This document shows, piece by piece, positions 1 through 7,345 of a DNA stretch of 48,319 nt (the stretch's first letter is position 1; each line of letters begins with the position of its first letter). The notes under the pieces were generated by a model. That model ran no database searches. It saw only the letters and a program-made list of their open reading frames with translations, and was not told the DNA's origin. A program made the translations under genes and the position numbers. Origin of the DNA: Clostridia bacterium (GTDB taxonomy: Bacteria > Bacillota > Clostridia > TANB77 > CAG-465). The DNA lies in contig JAOAHC010000034.1 of NCBI GenBank assembly GCA_026415435.1, positions 1-48,319 on the forward strand, in the 5' to 3' direction.

Positions 1-1734
1 ACAGAGTTAACAGCAAAAGTAACAGTAAATACAACATCACTAACAGATGGAATGTATAAGATAAAAGTAAATAAGAATGCAGTAAAAGATGAAAATAACG
101 TATACCAAGAAAAAGAAGTAATAGCTGGTGAATTTGAAATAAATAATGTGGCGCCAATATCACCTGATATGGTACCAAGCACAACTAACTGGACAAATCA
201 AAATGTTACAGTTACAATAACATACTCATCAGATAGTGCACAGAAAAAATACAGTGTAGATAATATGGCAACATGGCTAGATTATACAGGACCAATTACA
301 GTAAGTGAGAATAAAGTAGTTTATGCAAAAGGAATAAATGCACTTGGAACAGAAAGTACGCAAAGTACACTAGATATAACAATTATAGATAAAGTGTCTC
401 CTGTTGTAGCATTGAGTACAAACGGGGCTACAGTTGCTAAAACAGCAAGCACAACAGTAAATGTGAATGATTTAGAAAGTGGATTAAATACGCTTAAATA
501 TGTATGGGATACTCAAAATGCAGTTGAACCAACAAGTGGCTGGGTAAATTTTTCAAGTGGGGCTAATATAACAAAATCAAATGTAACTGGGGTATACTAT
601 TTATGGATAAAATCAATTGATAATGCAGGAAATGCTAAACTATATACAAGCAACTCATTTATATTAGATAACGATAAACCAACTATAACATTAAACGGAA
701 GTAGTAATATTTCTATAAATTTAAATGATACTTATACAGAACAGGGTGCAGTAGTAACTGACAATATGGATACTCAAATTCAATCTAAATTAATCATAAC
801 GGGAACAGTAAATACGGCATCAGCTGGAAATTATCAAGTAAAATATAATGTTACAGATCAAGTGGGGAATATTGCAGATGAAGTAATAAGAGTAGTTACA
901 GTGTTAGCACCAGTAGATGTAACGTTCAATTATACAGGATCTGTTCAAACATGGACTGTACCATTAAATTCCACATATATAATCGAATGTTGGGGAGCTC
1001 AAGGAGCTAGTAATGGAGGAAAAGGTGGTTATACAAAAGGTAGTATTTATTTAACAAAAGATACTATACTATATCTATATGTTGGTCAACAGGGTACATC
1101 TTCTGCTGGATTTAATAGCGGTACAAAAGGTGGTGGCGGCGCATCAGATGTAAGATTATCTGGTGGAGCATGGAATGATACTGTCGGATTAAGAAGTAGA
1201 ATAATGGTAGCCGGTGGTGGCGGTGAAATGGGAGGACATGACGTTGGACCTTCATATGGAGAAGGAAACTTTGGGGGAGATGCTGGAGGACTATCTGGAT
1301 CAAGAGGCGCTAATAGTTGGTATTCCTCAACTACTAGTTATTATTCAAATGGCGGTTCTGGAGCAGGACAAACTAGTGGAGGTACTGGTGGAGGTACAGC
1401 AAACAATAGAGGAAACCCTGGTCAAAATGGTACATTTGGTATAGGGGGAGCTGCTGGAGCTTCAACAGGACAACAATATAGTACAATTGGTAGCGGCGGT
1501 GGTGGCGGCTGGTATGGCGGTGGTGGCGGTGCCAGTGGTGGATATATGTCAGGCGGAATAGGCGGCGGAGGTGGAGGTTCATCTTTCATTTCTGGATATT
1601 CTGGATGTAATTCTGTAAATTCATCTGGCACTCATACTGGTCAACCAAATCATTACTCAGGATATGTATTTACAAATATGATAATGCAATCTGCAATAAA
1701 AACAGGAGCAGGTTCTATAAAAATTAGTCAATAA
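1..1734 (+). CDS. Cell-surface protein with Ig-like and glycine-rich domains, 5'-truncated by the window edge
   Basis: The reading frame is open from base 1, so the true start lies outside the window; the Met codon at 52 is internal. About 577 residues are visible. Bases 150-400 encode an Ig-like/chitobiase-type repeat (TNQNVTVTITYSS, then DKVSPVV). Bases 410-670 hold a second Ig-like unit with DNAGN. Bases 680-905 look like a DUF5011/HYR-type domain (the ITLNGSSN strand and VKYNVTDQVGN). From about 920 to 1670 the protein becomes a glycine-rich domain of the type also found in ALK-like receptors (FNYTGSVQTWTVP, ECWGAQGA, IMVAGGGG, GGGGSSFISG). No sortase motif or membrane anchor is visible at the C-terminus. 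It is probably a secreted or surface adhesin-like protein; its ligand is unknown. A terminator hairpin follows directly. Confidence 0.75.
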   Translation, partial: TELTAKVTVNTTSLTDGMYKIKVNKNAVKDENNVYQEKEVIAGEFEINNVAPISPDMVPSTTNWTNQNVTVTITYSSDSAQKKYSVDNMATWLDYTGPITVSENKVVYAKGINALGTESTQSTLDITIIDKVSPVVALSTNGATVAKTASTTVNVNDLESGLNTLKYVWDTQNAVEPTSGWVNFSSGANITKSNVTGVYYLWIKSIDNAGNAKLYTSNSFILDNDKPTITLNGSSNISINLNDTYTEQGAVVTDNMDTQIQSKLIITGTVNTASAGNYQVKYNVTDQVGNIADEVIRVVTVLAPVDVTFNYTGSVQTWTVPLNSTYIIECWGAQGASNGGKGGYTKGSIYLTKDTILYLYVGQQGTSSAGFNSGTKGGGGASDVRLSGGAWNDTVGLRSRIMVAGGGGEMGGHDVGPSYGEGNFGGDAGGLSGSRGANSWYSSTTSYYSNGGSGAGQTSGGTGGGTANNRGNPGQNGTFGIGGAAGASTGQQYSTIGSGGGGGWYGGGGGASGGYMSGGIGGGGGGSSFISGYSGCNSVNSSGTHTGQPNHYSGYVFTNMIMQSAIKTGAGSIKISQ

Positions 1735-1768
1735 TTCTATGATTATTGAAATATAGAGAATTTTATAT

Positions 1769-1800
1769 AAGTAACTCGTTTATAAACGGGTTACTTTTTT
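1769..1800 (+). terminator. Rho-independent terminator after the surface protein gene
   Basis: Thirteen-base arms at 1769-1781 and 1784-1796 pair with one G-T wobble and are followed by a T run. It lies 35 bases after the stop codon. Confidence 0.8.
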
Positions 1801-1840
1801 CGACAAAATAAAATATTATAAAAATAATACAACAATAATA

Positions 1841-1869
1841 TTGACAAACTATTTTTTTAGTGATATAAA
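1841..1869 (+). promoter_or_regulatory. Sigma-A-type promoter of nrdDGR
   Basis: TTGACA at 1841-1846 and TATAAA at 1864-1869 are separated by 17 bases. The expected transcription start is about 1876, immediately before the NrdR-type palindrome. Confidence 0.7.
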
Positions 1870-1879
1870 TATGGTGCAA

Positions 1880-1895
1880 ACACAATATATTGTGT
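1880..1895. promoter_or_regulatory. NrdR box (perfect 16-bp palindrome)
   Basis: acacaatatattgtgt is a perfect inverted repeat and agrees with the known NrdR-box consensus (acaCwAtATaTwGtgt). It sits just downstream of the predicted -10, where bound repressor would block transcription of nrdDGR. The third gene of that operon encodes NrdR, so autoregulation is expected. NrdR boxes usually come in pairs; I could not find a convincing second box at the usual spacing. Confidence 0.8.
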
Positions 1896-1930
1896 TAATA
1901 ACAAAAAATGTACACAAGGGGTGGTATTTT

Positions 1931-4258
1931 ATGGTAACTAAGGTTATAAAGAGAGATGGAAGAAAAGTACCTTTCAACGTAGAAAAGATAGCTACTGCAA
2001 TATTAAAAGCGGCTAACTCTGTTGGAGGACATAATGAAGAAATGGCTATGGATTTAGCTCAAAAGGTTTGTGATTATTTAGAAAAAGAAAAGAAAATAGA
2101 AGTACCAACAGTTGAACAAGTTCAAGATGCCGTTGAATATATACTTATAGAAGAGGGACATGCATCAACTGCAAAAGCATATATACTATATAGAGCTGAT
2201 AGAACAAGAATGAGAGAAATGAATAGCAGTATAATGAAGATATATGAAGATATAACTTTTAAAGCTGCAAAAGATAACGATATTAAACGTGAAAACGCTA
2301 ATGTAGATGGCGATACTGCAATGGGTACAATGTTAAAATATGGCTCAGAAGGTGCAAAAAAGTTTTATGAAATGTATGTATTAGATAAGAAACATTCTAA
2401 AGCTCACAATGATGGAGATATACATATACATGATCTTGATTTTCTAACACTTACTATGACTTGTTGTCAAATTGATCTGATAAAATTATTTAAAGATGGT
2501 TTTTCAACTGGAGAAGGGTTCTTAAGAGAACCTAATGATATAGCTAGTTACTCAGCTCTAGCATGTATTGCTATACAATCTAACCAAAATGATCAACATG
2601 GTGGACAAAGTATACCAAACTTTGAATATGCAATGGCAATAGGAGTAAAGAAAACCTATAGAAAACTATATAAGAAAAATCTAATTAAGGCGTTAGAACT
2701 TTTAGAAGGTGTTGATGATGCTGAAGAATATGTAAATAAATTAATGTCAGACATTGAAAAAATGAATGGAAAATATCCTGTACTTCAAAATACTAATGGA
2801 TATTTACAAGCTGAAAGAGAAGAACTTAGTAAAATTTATTCAAGTGAAGAAGTAGCTAAAATACAAAAATTTGTATTAAAATATACAGATAAAGAAATAG
2901 AAAAAGCAACTTATCAAGCTATGGAAGCATTTATTCATAATTTAAATACAATGCATTCAAGGGCAGGTGCACAAGTTCCTTTTAGTTCTATAAATTATGG
3001 ATTAGATACTACGCCAGAAGGAAGATTAGTTATAAAAAATATACTTCTTGCTACAGAAGCAGGTCTTGGTAATGGAGAAACCCCTATATTTCCTATTCAA
3101 ATATTTAAAATTAAAGAGGGTATAAACTATAATAGTGGAGAGCCTAATTATGATTTATTTAAACTTGCTTGCAGAGTTTCAGCTAAAAGACTTTTCCCTA
3201 ATTTCTCATTTATAGATGCGCCATTTAATTTAAAATATTATAAAGAGGGTGACTATAATACAGAAGTTGCATATATGGGATGTCGTACTAGAGTTATAGG
3301 TAATTATTATGATAAAGATAGAGAAGTAGTTTCTGGAAGAGGAAATCTAAGCTTTACATCTATAAATTTACCTAGACTTGCTATTCTTTCAAATAAAGAT
3401 ATTAATAAGTTTTATGAATTAGTAGATGAGAGACTAGATCTAGTTTCAGAACAACTTATGGAAAGATATAAGATACAAGCTAAAAAAAGAGTTAGAAACT
3501 TTCCATTCTTAATGGGCCAAGGAGTATGGCTTGATTCTGATAAACTTGGTATCGATGATGAAGTAGGAGAAGTTATAAAGCATGGTACTTTATCAGTTGG
3601 ATTTATTGGTCTTGCTGAAACATTAAAATCGCTAATAGGTGTTCATCATGGAGAAAGCGAAGAAGCAAGAAAATTGGGTTATGAAATAATAGCTCATATG
3701 AGAAAAAAACTAGATGAAGAAACTGAAAAAACGGGATTTAATTATACACTTATAGCAACTCCTGCCGAAGGATTATCTGGAAGATTTGTAAGAATAGATA
3801 AGAAAAAATTCGGTGTAATCGAAGGAGTAACAGATAAAGACTATTATACAAATTCTTTCCATATTCCAGTATATTACCCTATTAGTGCTTATGAAAAGAT
3901 AAAAATAGAAGCACCATATCATGAACTTACAAATGCAGGACATATAAGCTATGTTGAATTAGATGGTAATCCAAGTAATAATCTAGAGGCTTTCGAACAA
4001 ATAGTTAGATGTATGAAAGAATCTGGAATTGGATATGGCTCAATAAATCATCCTGTAGATAGAGATCCTGTTTGTGGCTATACTGGTGTTATAGAAAATG
4101 AGTGTCCACAATGTGGAAGACGTGATGGTGAAGATGGCATAAGATTTGAAAGAATAAGAAGAATAACAGGATATTTGGTAGGAACGGTTGATAGATTCAA
4201 CAATGCTAAAAGATCAGAAGAAAGTCAAAGAGTAAAACATACACTTAAAAATATGTAA
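1931..4258 (+). CDS. nrdD: Anaerobic (class III) ribonucleoside-triphosphate reductase
   Basis: This protein of about 775 residues reduces ribonucleoside triphosphates to deoxy forms using a glycyl radical; it is cytoplasmic and oxygen-sensitive. The N-terminus is an ATP-cone (KVIKRDGRKVPFNVEKI), the allosteric nucleotide site. LTMTCCQIDL and YMGCRTRVIGN carry the expected active-site cysteines. The C-terminal zinc site is CGYTG...CPQCG, and RITGYLVG holds the radical glycine, about Gly747. ATG at 1931 is preferred over in-frame upstream codons because GGGGTGG lies just before it and the ATP-cone begins there; the upstream part overlaps the promoter and NrdR box. It is followed by nrdG and nrdR. 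Confidence 0.96.
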   Translation: MVTKVIKRDGRKVPFNVEKIATAILKAANSVGGHNEEMAMDLAQKVCDYLEKEKKIEVPTVEQVQDAVEYILIEEGHASTAKAYILYRADRTRMREMNSSIMKIYEDITFKAAKDNDIKRENANVDGDTAMGTMLKYGSEGAKKFYEMYVLDKKHSKAHNDGDIHIHDLDFLTLTMTCCQIDLIKLFKDGFSTGEGFLREPNDIASYSALACIAIQSNQNDQHGGQSIPNFEYAMAIGVKKTYRKLYKKNLIKALELLEGVDDAEEYVNKLMSDIEKMNGKYPVLQNTNGYLQAEREELSKIYSSEEVAKIQKFVLKYTDKEIEKATYQAMEAFIHNLNTMHSRAGAQVPFSSINYGLDTTPEGRLVIKNILLATEAGLGNGETPIFPIQIFKIKEGINYNSGEPNYDLFKLACRVSAKRLFPNFSFIDAPFNLKYYKEGDYNTEVAYMGCRTRVIGNYYDKDREVVSGRGNLSFTSINLPRLAILSNKDINKFYELVDERLDLVSEQLMERYKIQAKKRVRNFPFLMGQGVWLDSDKLGIDDEVGEVIKHGTLSVGFIGLAETLKSLIGVHHGESEEARKLGYEIIAHMRKKLDEETEKTGFNYTLIATPAEGLSGRFVRIDKKKFGVIEGVTDKDYYTNSFHIPVYYPISAYEKIKIEAPYHELTNAGHISYVELDGNPSNNLEAFEQIVRCMKESGIGYGSINHPVDRDPVCGYTGVIENECPQCGRRDGEDGIRFERIRRITGYLVGTVDRFNNAKRSEESQRVKHTLKNM

Positions 4259-4304
4259 TAGTATATACGAATATTAAAAATGTAACTTAGATGAGGTGAT
4301 AAAA

Positions 4305-4811
4305 TTGGGAAAACTTAGAATAGCAGGTGTTGTGAAAGAATCAATAGTAGATGGTCCTGGAATACGTTATGTTGTATTTACACAAGGATGTCCACATAAA
4401 TGTATTGGTTGTCATAACCCTCAGACACATGATTTCAATTCAGGATATGTTATAGATACAGATAAAATATATGATGAAGTTTTAGAAAATCCCTTAATAA
4501 AAGGAATCACATTAAGTGGTGGAGAACCATTTGCACAGGCTAAGGAATTAGCAATTTTAGCCTCTAATCTAAGACAAAAAAATTATGATGTTATAGTATA
4601 TACGGGTTATACCTTTGAAAGTTTAGTAGAAAACTCAAATGAATCAAATGGATATTTAGATTTAATAGAGAATTCCGATGCTCTAATAGATGGTAAGTTT
4701 GAAATAGATAAAATGAATAAATTTTTAAAGTTTAGAGGTAGCGAAAATCAAAGAGTAATAGATTGCGTGAGTTCTTTAAATAGTGGTGAAATAGTTATTA
4801 AAGAGTTGTAG
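4305..4811 (+). CDS. nrdG: Anaerobic ribonucleotide reductase activating protein (radical SAM)
   Basis: This 168-residue radical SAM enzyme installs the glycyl radical on NrdD using S-adenosylmethionine and a 4Fe-4S cluster. CPHKCIGC is the CxxxCxxC cluster motif, preceded by DGPGIRYVVFTQG, and SGGEP follows as the SAM-binding GGE motif. A TTG start at 4305 is chosen because the Shine-Dalgarno sequence GAGGTGAT (4293-4300) sits about 5 bases upstream. An in-frame GTG at 4296 lies inside that ribosome site and is unlikely to be used. The gene is 46 bases after nrdD and 9 before nrdR, so one operon is likely. Confidence 0.95.
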   Translation: MGKLRIAGVVKESIVDGPGIRYVVFTQGCPHKCIGCHNPQTHDFNSGYVIDTDKIYDEVLENPLIKGITLSGGEPFAQAKELAILASNLRQKNYDVIVYTGYTFESLVENSNESNGYLDLIENSDALIDGKFEIDKMNKFLKFRGSENQRVIDCVSSLNSGEIVIKEL

Positions 4812-4820
4812 GAGGTAAAA

Positions 4821-5270
4821 ATGCGCTGCTTAAAATGTGGATATGAAGAAAGTAAAGTAATAGATTCAAGACCTACAGAAGATTCAAATGCCATTAGAAG
4901 AAGAAGAGAATGTATGAAATGTGAATTTAGATTTACCACTTATGAAAAAATAGAGAATATCCCCATAATGGTAATTAAGAGAAATGGTATGAGAGAAGCA
5001 TTTGATAGAGACAAGGTTATAAATGGAATACTTAGAGCTTGTGAAAAAAGACCAATTTCAATTGATACTATTGAAAAAATAGCTGATGATCTTGAAACTC
5101 ATATAAATAATTCTCTACTTAGAGAAATAGAAACAGAGGAAATTGGCAGGATCATAAGTGAAAAGTTAAAACAAATTGATGATATAGCATATGTAAGATT
5201 TGCTTCCGTATATAAACAGTTTAAAGATATAAATGAATTTAAAGAGGAATTAAATAAACTACTCAAATAA
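4821..5270 (+). CDS. nrdR: Transcriptional repressor NrdR
   Basis: This 149-residue protein has an N-terminal zinc ribbon (Cys3, Cys6, Cys31, Cys34) followed by an ATP-cone (VIKRNGMREAFDRDKVINGI) that senses ATP and dATP. NrdR binds paired NrdR boxes upstream of ribonucleotide reductase genes; a perfect box lies at 1880-1895 ahead of this operon. It starts at ATG 4821 with AGGAGG seven bases upstream. The length is typical for the family. Placement as the last gene of nrdDGR predicts negative autoregulation. Confidence 0.96.
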   Translation: MRCLKCGYEESKVIDSRPTEDSNAIRRRRECMKCEFRFTTYEKIENIPIMVIKRNGMREAFDRDKVINGILRACEKRPISIDTIEKIADDLETHINNSLLREIETEEIGRIISEKLKQIDDIAYVRFASVYKQFKDINEFKEELNKLLK

Positions 5271-5274
5271 AAAA

Positions 5275-5303
5275 AGAGATACGTTTTAAACGTATCTTTT
5301 TTT
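5275..5303 (+). terminator. Terminator after nrdDGR
   Basis: agatacgttt and aaacgtatct (5277-5286, 5288-5297) form a stem followed by seven T residues. The T run abuts the 3' end of the tRNA gene on the other strand. Confidence 0.85.
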
Positions 5304-5387
5304 GGTGCGGGTGATAGGACTTGAACCTACACACCGGTTGGTATCAGCTTCTAAGACTGACGCGTCTGCCAATTTCGCCACACCCGC
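5303..5387 (-). tRNA. tRNA-Leu (anticodon UAG), CCA encoded
   Basis: Read on the minus strand, the acceptor arms GCGGGUG and CACCCGC pair perfectly, followed by A and an encoded CCA. The D-loop contains AAUUGGCAGACGC. The anticodon stem UCAGU/GCUGA encloses CUUAGAA, giving anticodon UAG (codon CUA, leucine). The T arm has GGUUCAAGUCC. The 13-base variable region between anticodon and T stems fits the class II arm of leucine tRNAs. Confidence 0.93.
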
Positions 5388-5501
5388 GGGTACTCATATA
5401 TATTAACATATTTATTATGGTTTTGTCAATAGTTGTGATGTAAATTGATGAAAAAAGTTTTTCAGATTATAGTTTCATTAATATATTTTATTATATAAAA
5501 A

Positions 5502-5526
5502 TAGATCCGCATTTAATACGGATCTA
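5502..5526 (-). terminator. Terminator of the minus-strand gene at 5532-6272
   Basis: Arms tagatccg (5502-5509) and cggatcta (5519-5526) form a stem that, read on the minus strand, is followed by ATTTTTAT. Confidence 0.65.
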
Positions 5527-5531
5527 TAAAT

Positions 5532-6272
5532 CTAAATTTTTCTAACTTTTATTTGTCCTTGGTTTCCCATTGCTATTTTCATTCCTGTTAAAATCCAGGA
5601 TTCATTTGGAAAAAAAGTATTATTCTCATTATATATGTCTGTTACATAACCAGGTGGATAAAGACTATCAACTACCAATGTTCCATCTATGTGAGCACCA
5701 GTTATTATACCTATATTTTCTGACTTTTTTTCATCTACATTTGTGACTTCATCCATCATCTGTAAACCAAGTTTATCAACAATTTCAAGAGAATTTTTAC
5801 AATTTTCTATGTATTTTTTTATTTTTTCAATTAAATTTATATCATTTTGTATTACTATAGGAATATTTTTTTTAACTTCGCCGTTATTGAGATAGTCCAT
5901 TGCCAATATAGAATCCAGGTCATTAATGTGAATTCTATAATAATTACTTTTAGATGAAATATTTATCATTTTATGCCGAAAGCTAGATATATTTTGTTCA
6001 GTTGCTTGACATAGCATCATTATTTCAAGCAGATCTTTTAGATGTTCTACTTTCTTTATAGTACTTTCTAACCTAACGTTAAGATATTCTATAGTATTTT
6101 CAAAGTATTCTTGTAGTGTAGTACCGTATTGGTAACTTTCCTTTTGTTTATCACTATAAAAATCTTGTACATTAGCGCGATATATTTTAGAGCACATAGC
6201 TCTAGAATATATATTATGAAGAAATTCAGAACTGATTTCTAATTCAATTTGAAAGAACATTTTATAATCCAT
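5532..6272 (-). CDS. Hypothetical protein, unrecognised family
   Basis: A 246-residue cytoplasmic-looking protein with no signal peptide or membrane segment. I do not recognise the family. Residues about 50-190 are helical and charged (for example NTIEYLNVRLESTIKKVEHL), suggesting a helical bundle. The C-terminal 60 residues are different in character, rich in Gly, Pro and aromatic residues (GIITGAHIDGTLVVD, SLYPPGYVTDIY, ESWILTGMKIA) and probably a small beta domain. ATG at 6272 is chosen because GAGGGGTGA lies five bases upstream. It has its own promoter at 6327-6355 and a terminator, so it is a single-gene unit. Confidence 0.75.
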   Translation of the reverse strand: MDYKMFFQIELEISSEFLHNIYSRAMCSKIYRANVQDFYSDKQKESYQYGTTLQEYFENTIEYLNVRLESTIKKVEHLKDLLEIMMLCQATEQNISSFRHKMINISSKSNYYRIHINDLDSILAMDYLNNGEVKKNIPIVIQNDINLIEKIKKYIENCKNSLEIVDKLGLQMMDEVTNVDEKKSENIGIITGAHIDGTLVVDSLYPPGYVTDIYNENNTFFPNESWILTGMKIAMGNQGQIKVRKI

Positions 6273-6326
6273 TAGTTCACCCCTCAAAATTATTTTTGGT
6301 TTAAATCTAGAAAAACATATGTAAAG

Positions 6327-6355
6327 AGTATATCATAAAATTGTTGGATTTTCAA
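6327..6355 (-). promoter_or_regulatory. Promoter of the hypothetical gene at 5532-6272
   Basis: On the minus strand TTGAAA (6350-6355) and TATACT (6327-6332) are 17 bases apart, about 55 bases ahead of the start codon. Confidence 0.6.
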
Positions 6356-6474
6356 GGATTTAGTAATAAAATATAGTAAGTGATATAGTTATCTTATAAA
6401 CAATATTCTCTGTATAAACATGAGAATAGTTAATATAAACTAGTAACACTGTAGTCGGTGTACTTTTATTAAAA

Positions 6475-7146
6475 CTATATAAATTTGACTATGGTTTTTA
6501 ATTCTTTTCTTACTTTTTCTTGTGGTTCATGAACCCTATATCCAAATGAAACAAGGCAAGAAACACCAAATATATTGCTATCTATTATATTTTCATCAGA
6601 AAGTATTTTTTCAAGTTTTTTTCTATCAAACCCTTCCATAGGACATGAATCTATTTCTAGTTGAGCAGCTGCAGACATCATATTTGCAAGAGGTATATAA
6701 GTTTGCTTGCATGACCAATCAAATATTGCTCTATCACTCTCAACTAGATTAAAGCTTCCTTTTTGAAATCCTTCATATGCATGCATAAATTGTTCTATCC
6801 ATTCATCTTTATAATTTTTAAATTCTCTTAGTAAGTTTTTTATATAATTTGAACCATATATCATATCAACTTTTTTTCTAGCTAATATTATTACTAAATG
6901 GCTTACATTTTCAAATTGATTATGAGATCCAGGGCAGTATGGTTCTATTTTTTTTCTTACATCTTCATTTTGTATAATTAAAAATTGCCAAGGCTCTAAA
7001 CCAAACGAACTAGGAGAAAATCTACCCACTTCAAGTATAAAATTAAAGTCATTATCTGAAATCTTTCTCTTAGGATCAAATTCCTTGCATGCATGTCTAA
7101 AATAGCAAGCGTCTAAAATTTGTTTTTTTATACTATCTTTATTCAT
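6475..7146 (-). CDS. Nitroreductase-family NAD(P)H:FMN oxidoreductase
   Basis: A 223-residue protein of the NfsB/nitroreductase fold, an FMN enzyme that uses NAD(P)H to reduce nitroaromatics, quinones or other electrophiles. Visible signatures are the N-terminal RHACKEFDPKRKI (FMN phosphate-binding arginine region), SPSSFGLEPWQFLII, and PLANMMSAAAQLEIDSCPMEGF near the C-terminal half, all typical of the family. The start has AGAGGTAATAAT upstream. It is divergent from the NRPS gene, about 200 bases away, with its own promoter, so a role in the NRPS pathway is possible but not shown. The true substrate cannot be read from sequence. Confidence 0.88.
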   Translation of the reverse strand: MNKDSIKKQILDACYFRHACKEFDPKRKISDNDFNFILEVGRFSPSSFGLEPWQFLIIQNEDVRKKIEPYCPGSHNQFENVSHLVIILARKKVDMIYGSNYIKNLLREFKNYKDEWIEQFMHAYEGFQKGSFNLVESDRAIFDWSCKQTYIPLANMMSAAAQLEIDSCPMEGFDRKKLEKILSDENIIDSNIFGVSCLVSFGYRVHEPQEKVRKELKTIVKFI

Positions 7147-7174
7147 ATTATTACCTCTTTCTTACTCTAAATAG

Positions 7175-7203
7175 ATTATACTACACATATTATTTACGTT
7201 CAA
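7175..7203 (-). promoter_or_regulatory. Promoter of the nitroreductase gene
   Basis: On the minus strand TTGAAC (7198-7203) and TATAAT (7175-7180) are separated by 17 bases; the start codon is about 29 bases downstream of the -10. Confidence 0.7.
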
Positions 7204-7277
7204 TAGGAAAGTTATTAATATAATGTTACAAAATTATAACATTTTTTAATAAATGCAATGCAAAATTATATATATTC

Positions 7278-7306
7278 TTGAATTAACCTTTTTTGTTTGA
7301 TATAAT
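7278..7306 (+). promoter_or_regulatory. Promoter of the NRPS-histidine kinase operon
   Basis: TTGAAT (7278-7283) and a perfect TATAAT (7301-7306) have a 17-base spacer, about 40 bases before the NRPS start. This is a housekeeping-type promoter, so expression need not be tied to sporulation. Confidence 0.7.
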
Positions 7307-7345
7307 GATACAAAAATGTATATTTTTTGATAAGAGGCGGTAAAA

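Noticed and set aside
1112..1631. Minus-strand and alternative-frame open frames in the glycine-rich domain
   Set aside because: They are by-products of the GGN-rich coding strand, with His/Leu/Pro-rich translations and no start signals.
1841..1930. Longer nrdD starting at 1841
   Set aside because: That extension contains the promoter and NrdR box, and a good ribosome site precedes ATG 1931, where the ATP-cone begins.
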